A stretch of DNA of 22,091 nt from Legionella longbeachae (GCA_016191305.1 JACPOX010000117.1:1-22091), one strand, 5' to 3'; counted from the stretch's first letter, positions 8,730-19,561 are shown. The notes: generated by a model from the letters alone, not told the origin. Made by a program: numbers and translations.

Positions 8730-10235
8730 ATGCATTATTTGCTCAATTTACTAGTTTGGTTGCCTATAATAGGTGGTGTTTTTGTTCTTCTCGTTGGAGA
8801 TGATCGTAGTCCGAATATTTCACGTTACTTAGCTTTATTTACAGTGATACTTTGTTTGTTGCTTTGTGTTCCTTTAGTTTCAGGTTTTGATACTAAATTA
8901 TTGGGGATGCAATACCTTGAAGAAATAGTTTGGATGCCTGCATTGGGTATTAGTTACAGTTTAGGTATTGATGGTATGTCTCTACTTTTAATTGTATTAA
9001 GCATCTTTACTAATTTAATCGTGATATTAGCAACTTGGGATAGCATAACAAACCGAGTGTCTCAATATTTAGCTGCATTTTTAGTTATGCAGGGTTTATT
9101 GGTGGGTGTATTCTCGGCATTGGATGCAATTTTGTTCTATGTTTTCTGGGAAGCGACTTTAATTCCAATGTATTTGATTATTGGAATTTGGGGATCTGAT
9201 AACAGAGTTTATGCGGCTATTAAATTCTTCTTATATACTTTCCTAGGTTCAGTACTGATGTTAGCCAGCTTTTTATATATGGGCTATATAGCAGGATCGT
9301 TTAGTATCGAATCTTTTTATGCAATCAAGCTTAGTATGACGGCACAAACATTAATTTTCATTGCTTTCTTTCTTGGCTTCGCAATAAAAATCCCTATGTT
9401 TCCTGTTCATACCTGGTTGCCTGATGCACATACAGAAGCACCGGCAGGAGGGTCTGTTATTCTAGCTGCAATTCTATTAAAGCTAGGTGCCTACGGATTT
9501 ATTCGTTTTTCTTTACCCATAGTTCCTGATGCATGCAGCCGCTATGCAGGAATAATGATTGCATTATCTTTAATTGCAATTGTATATATTGCATTAGTAG
9601 CAATTATCCAAAAGGACATGAAGCGATTGATTGCTTATTCTTCAATTTCACATATGGGTTTTGTTACCTTAGGTTCATTTGCAATTTTTGCCATAGCAAA
9701 ACAAACGGGTTTAAGCGGAGCTGGTCTGATACTTGAGGGTGCGATTGTTGTGATGATTTCGCATGCCTTTGTATCAAGTGCACTATTTGCAGGCGTAGGT
9801 TTTGTTTATGATCGTATGCATACTCGACGTTTGTCAGATTTTGGTGGCATCGTGAATACAATGCCTGTATTTGCTTCGTTTTTTATGCTTTTTTGTATGG
9901 CTAATGCTGGCTTACCAGGAACTTCGGGATTTGTTGGTGAGTTTATGGTGATTCTAGGTTCTTTAAAAGCAGGATTTTGGGTTGCTTTTTGGGCTGCCAC
10001 TACATTAATCACTGCGGCATGTTATAACTTATGGATGTATAAACGCGTTATTTTTGGCCCTATAGCGAACGAGAAAGTCGCACAATTAAAAGATCTTACA
10101 GGCTTTGAGTTAAGCGCTTATGTTTTACTGGCTCTGATGGTAATCGCTATGGGCGTATATCCTGCTCCAATGCTAGAGTACATACACCAAACTGTGAGCC
10201 ATACTCTTGCATTAGCAAGCCAATCAAAATTGTAA
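8730..10235 (+). CDS. nuoM: NADH-quinone oxidoreductase subunit M (antiporter-like)
   Basis: This 501-residue antiporter-like subunit forms one of three homologous proton channels. The key residues are present: E141 in FYVFWEATLIPMYLIIGIWG and K220 in FAIKIPMFPVHTWLPDAHTE, the latter followed by APAGGSVILAAILLKLGAYG. The length is typical. The ATG at 8730 has AGGGTG ending five bases upstream, 15 bp after nuoL. No anomalies are visible. Confidence 0.97.
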   Translation: MHYLLNLLVWLPIIGGVFVLLVGDDRSPNISRYLALFTVILCLLLCVPLVSGFDTKLLGMQYLEEIVWMPALGISYSLGIDGMSLLLIVLSIFTNLIVILATWDSITNRVSQYLAAFLVMQGLLVGVFSALDAILFYVFWEATLIPMYLIIGIWGSDNRVYAAIKFFLYTFLGSVLMLASFLYMGYIAGSFSIESFYAIKLSMTAQTLIFIAFFLGFAIKIPMFPVHTWLPDAHTEAPAGGSVILAAILLKLGAYGFIRFSLPIVPDACSRYAGIMIALSLIAIVYIALVAIIQKDMKRLIAYSSISHMGFVTLGSFAIFAIAKQTGLSGAGLILEGAIVVMISHAFVSSALFAGVGFVYDRMHTRRLSDFGGIVNTMPVFASFFMLFCMANAGLPGTSGFVGEFMVILGSLKAGFWVAFWAATTLITAACYNLWMYKRVIFGPIANEKVAQLKDLTGFELSAYVLLALMVIAMGVYPAPMLEYIHQTVSHTLALASQSKL

Positions 10236-10250
10236 TCAAGGTTAATCAAT

Positions 10251-11690
10251 ATGACAGCATTACTAGAAAATATTCATGTAGTTCTTCCAGAGATGATTGT
10301 GTTGGCTACGGCATGCATCGCGCTGCTTAGCGATTTATTTTTACGTCATCGTTATAAATCCATTGCTTACTTTATTTCTTGTACTGGATTGATTTTAGCT
10401 GCCATAACTAGCTTTTTTTATATTGGCATGTTTAAGGTTATTACCTTAAATGGCTTATTTATTAGTGACGATGTAGCGAATTTAATGAAAATTTTTATAT
10501 ATCTTACGGTATTGCTAAGTTTCATTTATGCTCGAAATTATATTGATGAACGACAAATGCCTTCAGGTGATTACTATGTTTTAGGTTTGTTTTCAACTTT
10601 AGGGATGATGTTTCTCGTTTCAGCACACTCCCTGCTCACTATTTTTCTAGGTCTGGAGTTACTTTCATTACCTTTATATGCGATGACTGCTATTCGTAGA
10701 ACAGATAGTGATGCCTCTGAGGCTGCAATGAAGTATTTTGTAATGGGCTCAATTGCATCAGCTATGCTTTTATATGGCATTTCCCTAATATATGGTGCGA
10801 CTGGAAGGCTGGATTTGCTTGAAGTGGCTAATGCCATTGCAGTAAATTGGCAACACCAAAGCACGCTTCTAACCTTTGCTTTAGTGTTTATTTTATCTGG
10901 TGTCGCTTTTAAATTGGCAGCAGTTCCTTTTCATATGTGGGCACCAGATGTATACCAAGGTGCTCCCAGTTCAGTTACCTTATTTCTTAGTGCCGCACCA
11001 AAAATTGCAGCTGTTGGCATGACATTCAGATTGCTTACAATTGGATTAGTTGATCTTAGTATTCAATGGCAACAAATTTTATTAGTAATTACCCTCTTAT
11101 CTACAGGATTGGGTAATTTGTTTGCAGTAGTACAGACTAGTATTAAGCGTTTATTAGCTTATTCAGCAATTTCCCATATTGGATATGCATTATTTGGTAT
11201 TTTAGCAGCAACTGCATCAGGCTACTCAGCTGCCCTTTATTATATTTTGGTTTATTCAATAACCTCTGCAGCAGCATTTGGTTTGATTGTTTTAATGTCT
11301 AGTCAAGGTATGGAGATTGATAGTGTAGAGGATTTAAAAGGCTTAAATAAACGAAATCCATGGTTAGCATTTATGATGCTACTTATTATGTTTTCCATGG
11401 CAGGAGTCCCACCAACAGTTGGTTTCTTTACTAAATTACTTGTTCTTAAGGCATTAGTTGACGTCCATATGACTTGGGTTGCCGTAGTTGGGTTATTCTT
11501 TACAGTTATTGGAGCATATTATTATTTAAGAATTGTTAAGTTGATGTATTTTGATAAGCCAGCTCATGTTGAGCAAGTTGTGATGAACAAAGGAAGTCTC
11601 TTAATATTTTCACTTAACTGCTTGTCATTGTTATATTTAGGTATCTTTCCAGGGGCTTTGATTGTAACTTGTATTAATGCTTTTGCATGA
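10251..11690 (+). CDS. nuoN: NADH-quinone oxidoreductase subunit N (antiporter-like)
   Basis: This 479-residue protein is the third antiporter-like subunit and the last gene of the operon. Equivalents of the E. coli key residues are E136 ([14 protein letters not shown]), K221 ([20 protein letters not shown]) and K251 ([11 protein letters not shown]). About fourteen hydrophobic helices can be read. AAGG lies about nine bases before the ATG. A bulged palindrome follows the stop codon, and the next gene is convergent, so the nuo transcript should end in the 173-bp gap. Confidence 0.97.
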   Translation: MTALLENIHVVLPEMIVLATACIALLSDLFLRHRYKSIAYFISCTGLILAAITSFFYIGMFKVITLNGLFISDDVANLMKIFIYLTVLLSFIYARNYIDERQMPSGDYYVLGLFSTLGMMFLVSAHSLLTIFLGLELLSLPLYAMTAIRRTDSDASEAAMKYFVMGSIASAMLLYGISLIYGATGRLDLLEVANAIAVNWQHQSTLLTFALVFILSGVAFKLAAVPFHMWAPDVYQGAPSSVTLFLSAAPKIAAVGMTFRLLTIGLVDLSIQWQQILLVITLLSTGLGNLFAVVQTSIKRLLAYSAISHIGYALFGILAATASGYSAALYYILVYSITSAAAFGLIVLMSSQGMEIDSVEDLKGLNKRNPWLAFMMLLIMFSMAGVPPTVGFFTKLLVLKALVDVHMTWVAVVGLFFTVIGAYYYLRIVKLMYFDKPAHVEQVVMNKGSLLIFSLNCLSLLYLGIFPGALIVTCINAFA

Positions 11691-11698
11691 ATAAACGC

Positions 11699-11748
11699 GA
11701 TTACCTCTACATCGACGTTCTGCGGCTTGTCCGCAGAATCGAGTAATC
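11699..11748 (+). repeat. Bulged palindrome after nuoN, REP-like or terminator-like
   Basis: Three nested inverted arms can be read: GATTAC 11699-11704 with GTAATC 11743-11748, TCGA 11712-11715 with TCGA 11739-11742, and TTCTGCGG 11718-11725 with CCGCAGAA 11731-11738 around a 5-nt CTTGT loop. The left side carries a 7-nt and a 2-nt bulge. There is no T-run on either side, so it is not a standard intrinsic terminator. Its position between two convergent genes fits an mRNA 3'-end structure. The form resembles dispersed intergenic palindromes of gammaproteobacteria, but repetition in this genome cannot be tested here. Confidence 0.6.
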
Positions 11749-11863
11749 ACTAGATAACGTATCAACATGAACTCTTCCGGAAGTCATTCTTTGATTTTTA
11801 TTGAAGAAACTTTGACATCATGCTTATAGTATAACTACACCATGAAATCGACGATTTAATTAT

Positions 11864-12742
11864 CTATTCTTTCTCGAAAGTCTCATCACTTTTGCTTAAA
11901 GCATCTTCTAATGATTTCTTTATAACATCAGGGTGTTCAGTCAATTGGAGAGTTGCTTTACCCATAGTTGTGTATATAGCATGTAATAAAGGAGATTTTG
12001 ATAGAGTGCTAAGATGTTTCTTAATAACTTCTACATCCCCTCTACGAATTGGACCTGACAGTGCATTTTGATGTCCTGATTTATCAATGGTTTTTAATGC
12101 ATCAAGCATTAAATTTGAAACAATCTTAGTAGCAGTGTCTTCGCTAAACCCTGCTAACTCATAACATGTAACGGCTGCATAATGTAAACTAACTAAGTAA
12201 TTAGCAGCAAAGACCGCGGCAGCATGATAGGCACTTTTTTGCTCAACCTTAATAGGGCATAAAATAGCACCTATATCACTAAATAAGCGTTTTGCTAACT
12301 GATTCGTATGCTCATCTCCTTCATAGGTACAGTATGTTCCGGGAAAATTAAGTATAGTATTTTCTGAGTTGGCAAAACATCGCATGGGGTGAATAGCAGT
12401 AGCCGTTAAGCCGGCTTGTCTTGCACTATTAAGTATATTACTAGAAAGGGTTCCACTACAGTGGATAAAAGTTGCATAAGGTTTGATTTTAGCTTCGTTA
12501 ATTAAACGAATGCACGTTGATTCAATAAGGTCGTCAGGGGTAGTTATAAAATATACATCAGCTTCGGGCAGTTGCGTTAGGCTCAGAAATGCCTCTCCTG
12601 AACCGATAAACTCAACGGCGGATTGACTGCTGGTTAAAGAACGAGTGACTATTCCTTTTATTAAGCCAGCTTGGTGATGGCTAATTAATTTTCCCAAGAC
12701 TTTGCCAAGCTGGCCACAACCAATAAAATTGACACTAATCAT
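11864..12742 (-). CDS. Rossmann-like / DUF2520 domain protein (putative NAD(P)-binding oxidoreductase)
   Basis: This 292-residue protein starts with a Rossmann dinucleotide-binding motif, FIGCGQLGKVL (residues 6-16), followed by PEADVYFITTPDDLI (about 59-73) and FIHCSGTLSS (92-101). The second half has the DUF2520 pattern, including IHPMRCFA (about 117-124), a helical stretch SAYHAAAVFAANYLVSLHY and LSGPIRRGDVEVIKKHL. These domain pairs resemble ketopantoate-reductase-like and 6-phosphogluconate-dehydrogenase-like proteins, but no substrate is known to me. The start is chosen because Rossmann folds begin within a few residues of the N-terminus. No clear Shine-Dalgarno precedes it. It is a single gene convergent with nuoN and divergent from metY, with no functional link to either neighbour visible. 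Confidence 0.88.
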   Translation of the reverse strand: MISVNFIGCGQLGKVLGKLISHHQAGLIKGIVTRSLTSSQSAVEFIGSGEAFLSLTQLPEADVYFITTPDDLIESTCIRLINEAKIKPYATFIHCSGTLSSNILNSARQAGLTATAIHPMRCFANSENTILNFPGTYCTYEGDEHTNQLAKRLFSDIGAILCPIKVEQKSAYHAAAVFAANYLVSLHYAAVTCYELAGFSEDTATKIVSNLMLDALKTIDKSGHQNALSGPIRRGDVEVIKKHLSTLSKSPLLHAIYTTMGKATLQLTEHPDVIKKSLEDALSKSDETFEKE

Positions 12743-12977
12743 AATTATAAGCTACAGAAATTTGATTACTATATCAAAGTGTAGATGAATATAAGCAATT
12801 TACTAGGCTCCTTGAAACGCTGACACCTTGCTCTCAAGTAAAATACGGTGATTATGTAAGAGGTCTTATCAATGAAACTAAGTCATCACAAATAATATAA
12901 GATGTGTACAGATAGCCCATCGGGTAGATGATATACATATGGAAAACATATTAATTTATAATCTTGCATAAAAGTAC

Positions 12978-13006
12978 TTGCTAAGGAAGCCGACTATCAG
13001 TATACT
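12978..13006 (+). promoter_or_regulatory. Sigma70-type promoter of metY
   Basis: TTGCTA at 12978-12983 and TATACT at 13001-13006 are separated by exactly 17 bp. The predicted start is about 13013, seven bases before the mature tRNA. The sequence after the -10 is C-rich (TTCCC), a feature often associated with stringent control of stable RNA promoters; that control is an inference. Confidence 0.7.
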
Positions 13007-13019
13007 TCCCATCAGTTGA

Positions 13020-13096
<77 letters not shown>

Positions 13097-13105
13097 CTTA
13101 TCTAG

Positions 13106-13127
13106 AACCCCATTATTGGGGTTTTTT
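13106..13127 (+). terminator. Intrinsic terminator after metY
   Basis: AACCCCA (13106-13112) and TGGGGTT (13117-13123) form a 7-bp stem with a TTAT loop, followed directly by further T residues (a run of six counting the stem end). It starts nine bases after the tRNA CCA end and should stop much of the metY transcript; read-through into rimP-nusA is possible. Confidence 0.85.
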
Positions 13128-13229
13128 ATTATGTTTAATTTGTAACTGCGCTTAAGAGATAGAAGCCCTGAGAAGGTAAGCTTAACTCTGGAATATCTAT
13201 TAGTATAAAAATTTCCCTGGTTTATGACT

Positions 13230-13258
13230 TTGTCTTTATATAGGTTGATATATACTAT
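13230..13258 (+). promoter_or_regulatory. Possible promoter upstream of rimP
   Basis: TTGTCT at 13230-13235 is followed after 17 bp by TACTAT (13253-13258), or after 15 bp by TATACT (13251-13256). It lies after the metY terminator and about 40 bp before the rimP start, so it could drive the rimP-nusA-infB operon independently. The match is moderate and the region is AT-rich, so chance similarity is a real possibility. Confidence 0.35.
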
Positions 13259-13296
13259 TTTAATTAGGTGTATTTGCTTTTTTTTGTTTGATACTT

Positions 13297-13740
13297 ATGA
13301 TGCAAGATGAATTGGAACATTTATTAGCCCCAGCTATTAATGATATGGGTTATGAACTATGGGGATGTGAATACCTTTCTCAAGGCAGGCATTCCTTATT
13401 ACGTATATATATAGATAAGGCTGATGGTATAGGAATTGATGATTGTCAATTAGTAAGTCATCAAGTGAGTTCTATACTGGATGTAGAAGATCCAATTCCT
13501 GGAAATTACAGTTTAGAAGTGTCTTCACCTGGAATTCCTAGGCCTTTATTTAAAAGTTGGCAATACCAACATTATATAGAACATGAAATTCAGGTGAAAA
13601 CTTATAAACCAGTTGGTGGCAAACGTAAATTAATCGGTACCATAGTTTCAGTGTCTGATACCAGTCTGGTACTTAGAATAAACAATGAAGATCATGAATT
13701 ACTTTTTTCAAATATTGTGAAAGCAAATTTGACAGTGTAG
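13297..13740 (+). CDS. rimP: Ribosome maturation factor RimP
   Basis: This 147-residue protein (from ATG 13297) assists early 30S subunit assembly. The N-terminal domain has [20 protein letters not shown] and [17 protein letters not shown], and the linker has the signature [13 protein letters not shown] (about 73-85). The C-terminal part is the SH3-like domain (about 95-147). Two adjacent ATG codons (13297 and 13300) and an upstream TTG (13288) are in frame. None has a convincing Shine-Dalgarno, since the preceding 20 bases are T-rich. The next gene, nusA, starts 11 bp after the stop, matching the conserved rimP-nusA pair. Confidence 0.93.
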   Translation: MMQDELEHLLAPAINDMGYELWGCEYLSQGRHSLLRIYIDKADGIGIDDCQLVSHQVSSILDVEDPIPGNYSLEVSSPGIPRPLFKSWQYQHYIEHEIQVKTYKPVGGKRKLIGTIVSVSDTSLVLRINNEDHELLFSNIVKANLTV

Positions 13741-13751
13741 AGAGGCGAACA

Positions 13752-15230
13752 ATGAGCAAAGAATTGTTACTGGTTGCAGAGGCATTATCAAACGAAAGGG
13801 GTGTAAGTAAAGAGGTTATTCTACTTGCCATTCAGGCCGCATTGGAGTCTGCAACTCGCAAGATCTTTGGATTGGATATAGGTGTTCGGATTAAACTGGA
13901 TCCTCGTACAGGCGAATATGAAACTTTTAGATATTGGGATGTAGTAAATGATGCTGATTTAGAACACCCTGATCGAGAAATAGCACTAGAACAAGCAAAA
14001 GAACGAAATCCTGCGATAAAAATTGACGAGCGGATAGAAGAGTCAATTCCCTCTATTGAGTTTGGTCGAATTGAAGCACAAGCAGCGCGACAAGTTATTA
14101 TGCAAAAAGTCAGAGAAGCTGAGCGTGATTTAGTAATAGATCAATTTAGAAGCAAGCTCGGTCAGTTGATTTATGGTACAGTTAAAAAAGTTACTCGTGA
14201 TAATATAATTATAGATTTGGGTGGTAAAGCAGAAGCATTCTTACCTCGAACAGAAATGCTTCCCCATGAAATGTTTCGTCCAAATGACAGAGTACGTGCT
14301 TATTTATATGAGTTAACTCCACAAGCAAGGGGTCCACAATTATTTGTAAGCCGCACTCGTAACGAAATGCTTATTGAACTTTTTCGAATTGAAGTACCAG
14401 AAATTGGTGAAAATGTTATTGAAGTTAAAGCTGCGGCTCGAGATCCTGGAAATAGAGCTAAAATTGCCGTTAAAACAAATGACGGTCGTATTGATCCGGT
14501 CGGTGCTTGTGTAGGTATGCGAGGAGCAAGAGTTCAGGCGGTATCAAGTGAACTTGGTGGTGAACGAGTTGATATTATTCTATGGGATGATAATCCTGCT
14601 CAGTTGGTTATTAATGCAATGGCTCCAGCTGATATTTCTTCAATCGTTGTTGATGAAGATACTCATGCTATGGATTTAGCAGTTGAAAAAGATCAATTAT
14701 CACAAGCTATTGGTCGAAACGGCCAAAATGTTCGTCTTGCAAGCCAATTAACTGGATGGACTTTAAATGTGATGACTACTGATGAGTTTGAGAATAAAAA
14801 TTTGGAAGAGTCGACTAAAATTGTTAAGTTATTCACTACTGCACTAGAAATTGATCAAGAAATTGCTGCATTGCTCGTAGCACATGGTTTTTCTTCTCTT
14901 GAAGAAATAGCTTATGTTCCTAAGGAGGAATTGTTAGCTATAAAAGAATTTGATGATGAAATTGTTGAAGAACTGCGAAATAGAGCAAATGATAATTTAC
15001 TTACCATGGCTCTTTCTTCCGGCAAAGGCTTATCAGGTACACCTGATGAATCTTTACTCAGTATGGAAGGCATGACAGAAGAGTTAGCTAATAAGTTGGC
15101 TGCTAAAGGAATTATATCTATGGAAGATTTGGCAGAGCAATCTGTAGATGAGCTGTTGGAAATTGACGGAATTACTGAAGAAAAGGCTGGTGCTTTAATT
15201 ATGAAGGCCAGAGAACCATGGTTTTTATAA
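13752..15230 (+). CDS. nusA: Transcription termination/antitermination factor NusA
   Basis: This 492-residue RNA polymerase-binding factor acts in pausing, termination and antitermination. Domains in order are the N-terminal RNAP-binding domain (1-130), S1 domain (about 136-200, [20 protein letters not shown]), KH1 (about 230-295, with [14 protein letters not shown] at 251-264) and KH2 (about 300-345, [13 protein letters not shown] at 319-331). Two C-terminal acidic helix-hairpin repeats follow (about 365-415 and 438-490), as in other gammaproteobacteria. AGAGG at 13741-13745 gives a good Shine-Dalgarno. The 89-bp gap to infB is AT-rich and holds no gene. Confidence 0.98.
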   Translation: MSKELLLVAEALSNERGVSKEVILLAIQAALESATRKIFGLDIGVRIKLDPRTGEYETFRYWDVVNDADLEHPDREIALEQAKERNPAIKIDERIEESIPSIEFGRIEAQAARQVIMQKVREAERDLVIDQFRSKLGQLIYGTVKKVTRDNIIIDLGGKAEAFLPRTEMLPHEMFRPNDRVRAYLYELTPQARGPQLFVSRTRNEMLIELFRIEVPEIGENVIEVKAAARDPGNRAKIAVKTNDGRIDPVGACVGMRGARVQAVSSELGGERVDIILWDDNPAQLVINAMAPADISSIVVDEDTHAMDLAVEKDQLSQAIGRNGQNVRLASQLTGWTLNVMTTDEFENKNLEESTKIVKLFTTALEIDQEIAALLVAHGFSSLEEIAYVPKEELLAIKEFDDEIVEELRNRANDNLLTMALSSGKGLSGTPDESLLSMEGMTEELANKLAAKGIISMEDLAEQSVDELLEIDGITEEKAGALIMKAREPWFL

Positions 15231-15319
15231 CACTATGGGTTTATATAAAATTAATGTAGTTGCAATATGCAGTTATATTCTTTATATGATGAATATGATT
15301 GTTTAAAGGGGATTAAAAT

Positions 15320-17908
15320 ATGGCGGATGTGACGGTTAAACAATTAGCTCAAGTCGTTGGTACTACGGTTGAGCGCTTATTGAACCAGTTACAGGAAGCA
15401 GGATTATCTTTTACAGATGATCAACAGACTGTGAACGAAGAACAAAAGCGAATTTTACTCAATCATTTGAAGAAGACATCTGTTCGAGATGTGAGCACTT
15501 CTCCTGAAAGATTAACTTTAAGACGAAAAAGCTTATCTCAGGTAACTGTTGGTCATGATGTTCATAGTGGTAAGACTGTTAATATTGAGGTACGTAAGAC
15601 AAAAGTTTTTGTAAAGCGTGACCCTATAATAGAACAGTCCGAAGTTGAAGAACCTGTGGTTCCTGCCGAAGATAGCCAAGTAGCACTTGAACAATCTTCT
15701 GCTGATGCGCAACTTGAAGTTTCTTTGCTTGAAACTTCTGCCCAACCATTAGAAGTTGAGAGTGGAATAACAGAGCCTAGTCAAGAAAAATCATTAGAAG
15801 AACAATCTCAGGCGGAAGGAAAAACTGAAAATCTTATAGAACCTTCTGGTGCTGAACTGTTAGAAGTGAAATCTGTAACTGAAAAAACTGAGTCCTCTGT
15901 AAAAGAAGAACAAAAATCAGAAAAGCCAGCTAAAAAGAAACATCCCGAAGGGAATGAAGCTGAAACTACAGAATTTAAGAAAGTTAAGAAAAAGCCTAAG
16001 TATCAATCTTTTGATCGTGAAGAAGATGATCAGGAAGGACATAGACGCGGTGGACGAAGTAAATTTAAAAAGCGTAAGGGTACAGAAAAATCTGATAAAT
16101 ACAGAGAAGCCGAAGAATCATTAACCCATGGATTTGCTTTACCAACTTCACCAGTTATAAAAGATGTTTTGGTGCCAGAAACGATTACAGTTGCGGAATT
16201 AGCTAAAAGAATGTCAGTTAAGGCTGCAGAAGTTATTAAAATAATGATGACACTTGGTGCAATGGCAACAATTAACCAAGTTCTCGATCAAGAAACAGCT
16301 GTTATAGTTGTTGAAGAAATGGGACATAAGGCACGCATAATTAAAGAAGATGCAATTGAAGTTGGATTAGGCGAGTCTATTTCTATAGGAAGTAATACAG
16401 AGTCTAGAGCTCCAGTTGTTACGATCATGGGTCACGTGGATCATGGTAAAACCTCTTTACTTGACTACATTCGTCGAACGAAAGTGGCGTCTGGTGAGGC
16501 GGGAGGAATTACACAACATATAGGTGCTTATCATGTAAGCACACCTAAAGGTGATATTACATTTTTAGATACTCCTGGTCATGCTGCATTCACTGCAATG
16601 AGAGCCCGTGGAGCGCAAGTTACTGATATTGTTATTTTGATTGTTGCTGCAGATGATGGTGTTAAACCTCAAACCCTAGAAGCTATCCAACACGCAAAAG
16701 CAGCCCGAGTGCCGATTATTGTTGCTATTAACAAGATGGATAAACCCGATGCTGATCCTGAACGTGTAATGAATGAATTATCTGGACAAGAAGTCATTCC
16801 TGAAGCATGGGGCGGCGAGACAATGTTTATTAATATCTCTGCCAAATCAGGTATGGGTATTGATGAATTGCTTGATGCTATATTGCTACAATCTGAAGTC
16901 CTAGAGCTAACTGCTCTTACTGATGGTGCCGCTAAAGGTGTGGTTATTGAATCGCGTTTGGATAAAGGTAGAGGGCCTGTTGCTACTGTATTAGTGCAAA
17001 GTGGAACCTTACGAAAAGGTGATATTTTACTCGCAGGCTTCCAATATGGTCGCGTACGTGCCCTGGTTGGTGATCATGGCGATTCGGTTGATAGTGCAGG
17101 CCCATCCATTCCTGTTGAGGTACTAGGATTATCAGCAATCCCGCATGCTGGAGATGAAGCGGTTGTAGTTCCTGATGAGAAAAAAGCAAGAGAGGTTGCT
17201 TTGTTCCGCCAAGGAAAGTTTCGTGATGTAAAACTTGCAAGACGCCAGAAATCAACAATTGAAGGCATAATGGAGAATATGACCGCTGGTGAGATCAAAG
17301 TACTTAATATTGTTCTTAAAGCTGATGTGCAGGGTTCTCTTGAGGCCATTTCTGATGCATTAGTGAAATTATCAACTGATGAAGTTAAAGTTGAAGTAAT
17401 TTCTAATGGTGTAGGTGGTATAACAGAGTCTGATGTTCATTTGGCCATAGCATCCAGCGCAGTTTTGATTGGTTTTAATGTAAGAGCGGATAGTGGTGCT
17501 AAAAAATTAGCAGAACATGAGTCATTGCAACTACATTATTATAGCGTTATTTATGATATTGTTGATCAAATCAAAGGTGCCTTAACTGGTATGCTTGCTC
17601 CTCAATTTAAAGAAGAAATTGTTGGTATTGCTGAAGTTAGAGATGTATTCAAGTCACCTAAAATCGGTGCTATTGCAGGTTGTATGGTTATTGAAGGTGT
17701 TATCAAACGTAATAACCCAATTCGCGTATTGCGTGCAAATGTCGTCATTTATGAGGGAACTCTGGAATCATTGAGACGTTTTAAAGACGATGTTATTGAG
17801 GTTCGCCAAGGATTTGAATGCGGTATTGGAGTAAAAAATTACAATGATGTAAAATCTGGTGATTTGATTGAAGTGTATGAAATTATCGAAATTAAGCGTG
17901 ATTTATAA
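15320..17908 (+). CDS. infB: Translation initiation factor IF-2
   Basis: This 862-residue GTPase brings initiator tRNA-fMet to the 30S subunit; the initiator tRNA itself is encoded at the head of the same cluster. The N-terminal IF2N-type domain (1-50) is followed by a low-complexity, charged linker rich in E, S and K (about 100-265). Next come a second IF2N-like domain (about 285-340) and the G domain with GHVDHGKT (371-378), GGITQH (395-400), DTPG (417-420), NKMD (471-474) and SAK (507-509). Domains II to IV complete the C-terminus. AAAGGGGA at 15305-15312 is a strong Shine-Dalgarno seven bases from ATG. Confidence 0.98.
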   Translation: MADVTVKQLAQVVGTTVERLLNQLQEAGLSFTDDQQTVNEEQKRILLNHLKKTSVRDVSTSPERLTLRRKSLSQVTVGHDVHSGKTVNIEVRKTKVFVKRDPIIEQSEVEEPVVPAEDSQVALEQSSADAQLEVSLLETSAQPLEVESGITEPSQEKSLEEQSQAEGKTENLIEPSGAELLEVKSVTEKTESSVKEEQKSEKPAKKKHPEGNEAETTEFKKVKKKPKYQSFDREEDDQEGHRRGGRSKFKKRKGTEKSDKYREAEESLTHGFALPTSPVIKDVLVPETITVAELAKRMSVKAAEVIKIMMTLGAMATINQVLDQETAVIVVEEMGHKARIIKEDAIEVGLGESISIGSNTESRAPVVTIMGHVDHGKTSLLDYIRRTKVASGEAGGITQHIGAYHVSTPKGDITFLDTPGHAAFTAMRARGAQVTDIVILIVAADDGVKPQTLEAIQHAKAARVPIIVAINKMDKPDADPERVMNELSGQEVIPEAWGGETMFINISAKSGMGIDELLDAILLQSEVLELTALTDGAAKGVVIESRLDKGRGPVATVLVQSGTLRKGDILLAGFQYGRVRALVGDHGDSVDSAGPSIPVEVLGLSAIPHAGDEAVVVPDEKKAREVALFRQGKFRDVKLARRQKSTIEGIMENMTAGEIKVLNIVLKADVQGSLEAISDALVKLSTDEVKVEVISNGVGGITESDVHLAIASSAVLIGFNVRADSGAKKLAEHESLQLHYYSVIYDIVDQIKGALTGMLAPQFKEEIVGIAEVRDVFKSPKIGAIAGCMVIEGVIKRNNPIRVLRANVVIYEGTLESLRRFKDDVIEVRQGFECGIGVKNYNDVKSGDLIEVYEIIEIKRDL

Positions 17909-17910
17909 GT

Positions 17911-18282
17911 ATGGCTCATAATTTTAAACGAACAGACAGAATCGCTGAGATGATTCAGCGAAAATTGGCGCAGATTATACCTATGGAAGTAAAAGATCCT
18001 CGGTTAACTGGTTTTGTGACTATATCGGCAGTAAAAGTTGCCGCTGATCTAGGGCATGCTAAAGTTTATTTTACTGTACTTAATGATGATAAAAAATTGT
18101 CCACATCAATTTTAAATGCTGCAGCAAGTTATTTACGTAGTGCTTTAGCAAGAAGTATTACTTTGCGTACAGTTCCACAGCTTCATTTTATTTATGATGA
18201 ATCAATAGAATATGGGCAGCATTTAACACGTTTAATTGATAAAGTGAATCCATCAACTTCTGAAGATAATGAAAACAACTAA
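17911..18282 (+). CDS. rbfA: 30S ribosome-binding factor RbfA
   Basis: This 123-residue KH-type protein binds the 30S subunit during 16S rRNA 5'-end maturation. Family segments include the N-terminal [37 protein letters not shown] and [10 protein letters not shown], and the C-terminal [20 protein letters not shown]. It starts two bases after the infB stop with no recognisable Shine-Dalgarno, so it is probably translated by coupling to infB. Its 3' end overlaps truB by 14 bp. Confidence 0.96.
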   Translation: MAHNFKRTDRIAEMIQRKLAQIIPMEVKDPRLTGFVTISAVKVAADLGHAKVYFTVLNDDKKLSTSILNAAASYLRSALARSITLRTVPQLHFIYDESIEYGQHLTRLIDKVNPSTSEDNENN

Positions 18283-19174
18283 CTTATCATCCAAAATAGA
18301 TGGAATTTTGTTGTTGAATAAATCAGAGGGGCTGACATCTAATCGTGCATTACAAAAAGCAAAAAGATTATTTGGGGCACAAAAAGCAGGACATACGGGG
18401 AGTTTGGACCCTTTGGCAACAGGCATGCTACCGCTTTGTTTTGGTGAAGCAACAAAAGTATGCCAGTTTTTACTTGATGCAGATAAGTGTTATCAAACAA
18501 CGGGTATCCTTGGTATTAAAACAGATACAGCGGATGCTACTGGTGAGGTGATTTCACGTGCTAATGCTTTTCATATTCCCAAATCACAGTTAACTGATGT
18601 GTTGGCACAGCATAGGGGTTTAATTAAACAGATACCCTCTATGTTTTCTGCATTAAAACATAATGGAACACCACTTTATCGATTTGCTAGAGAAGGAATT
18701 GATATTGAGAGAAAAGCACGCCAGATTTTGATTAGTGATTTACAACTTAATGCATTTGATGGAATTCATTTTTCATTGACAGTAACCTGCAGCAAAGGAA
18801 CCTACATTCGTAACTTAGTTGAGGATATTGGTGATGCTTTAGGTGTGGGTGCACATGTAATACAATTACACCGAGTTTATACATCTGGCTTGGATAATAT
18901 GCCTATGTATTCTCTTGATGACTTAGAAACCATGACTTTACCTGAACGACTAGACTGCTTAATCCCTATGGATAGAGCAGTTGATTATTTACAGCAAGTA
19001 TCTCTTTTGGATGATGAAGTAGTGACCTTGCGACAAGGTAGGGTTATAAGAAACAAAATGAGCATAGAGGTGGTGGATTGTGTTCGTCTTTATGATGCAA
19101 ATGCACAATTTATTGGGTTAGGAGAGCGAAATACTAATGGCGATATTAAAGCGAAACGATTGCTTTCTTTTTGA
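18269..19174 (+). CDS. truB: tRNA pseudouridine-55 synthase TruB
   Basis: This 301-residue enzyme converts U55 in the T loop of tRNAs to pseudouridine. The catalytic motif [16 protein letters not shown] is at about residues 40-55 with catalytic D47. Other family segments are [14 protein letters not shown] near the N-terminus, [20 protein letters not shown] after the active site, and the [19 protein letters not shown] strand/helix. The C-terminal region (about 210-301) is the usual TruB extension. It overlaps rbfA by 14 bp, with GAAG just before the ATG inside rbfA, showing tight coupling in the operon. Its 3' end carries a candidate rpsO promoter. Confidence 0.97.
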   Translation: MKTTNLSSKIDGILLLNKSEGLTSNRALQKAKRLFGAQKAGHTGSLDPLATGMLPLCFGEATKVCQFLLDADKCYQTTGILGIKTDTADATGEVISRANAFHIPKSQLTDVLAQHRGLIKQIPSMFSALKHNGTPLYRFAREGIDIERKARQILISDLQLNAFDGIHFSLTVTCSKGTYIRNLVEDIGDALGVGAHVIQLHRVYTSGLDNMPMYSLDDLETMTLPERLDCLIPMDRAVDYLQQVSLLDDEVVTLRQGRVIRNKMSIEVVDCVRLYDANAQFIGLGERNTNGDIKAKRLLSF

Positions 19175-19188
19175 TGCCTTGGTAGAAT
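19160..19188 (+). promoter_or_regulatory. Candidate extended -10 promoter for rpsO
   Basis: TTGCTT at 19160-19165 and TAGAAT at 19183-19188 are 17 bp apart, and TGG just before the -10 supplies an extended -10 element. The C/G-rich GCTCGCC that follows resembles discriminators of growth-regulated promoters. The element straddles the truB stop codon and predicts a start near 19195, giving rpsO a leader of about 36 nt. Confidence 0.5.
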
Positions 19189-19230
19189 GCTCGCCTTTAA
19201 ATGAATATTTAGTAGTTCCAGGAGTGTATG

Positions 19231-19506
19231 ATGTCGCTAAATAGCGCAGATAAAGCAGAAATAGTTAATGAATTCAAACGATCAGAAAAAGATACTGGCT
19301 CTCCAGAAGTTCAAGTGTCTCTCATTACAGGTCGTATCAAATACTTAACAGATCATTTTAAACAACATAAAAAAGACTTTCATTCACGACGTGGTTTACA
19401 AGAATTAGTGAATAAGCGTCGCAAGTTGTTAAAATATTTAAAACGCAACGATCATGCTCGCTATCAAACATTAATTCAAACTCTTGAGTTGAGAGATTCT
19501 TATTGA
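19231..19506 (+). CDS. rpsO: 30S ribosomal protein S15
   Basis: This 91-residue protein is a primary 16S rRNA-binding protein of the small-subunit platform. Recognisable segments are [36 protein letters not shown] and the C-terminal [20 protein letters not shown]. Two consecutive ATG codons exist at 19228 and 19231. The second is preferred because AGGAG (19220-19224) is then six bases away and the protein begins MSLN, like the MSLS start of E. coli S15. An intrinsic terminator follows, then pnp, the same neighbour as in E. coli. Confidence 0.97.
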   Translation: MSLNSADKAEIVNEFKRSEKDTGSPEVQVSLITGRIKYLTDHFKQHKKDFHSRRGLQELVNKRRKLLKYLKRNDHARYQTLIQTLELRDSY

Positions 19507-19561
19507 TCGCAGAGCAAATACATTCATTAGAAATGTACTTTATAAAAACAAAGATTTAAAT

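Noticed and set aside
11774..11784. CTTCCGGAAG palindrome between nuoN and the DUF2520 gene as a terminator
   Set aside because: It is a 10-bp perfect palindrome without a loop and without an adjacent T-run.
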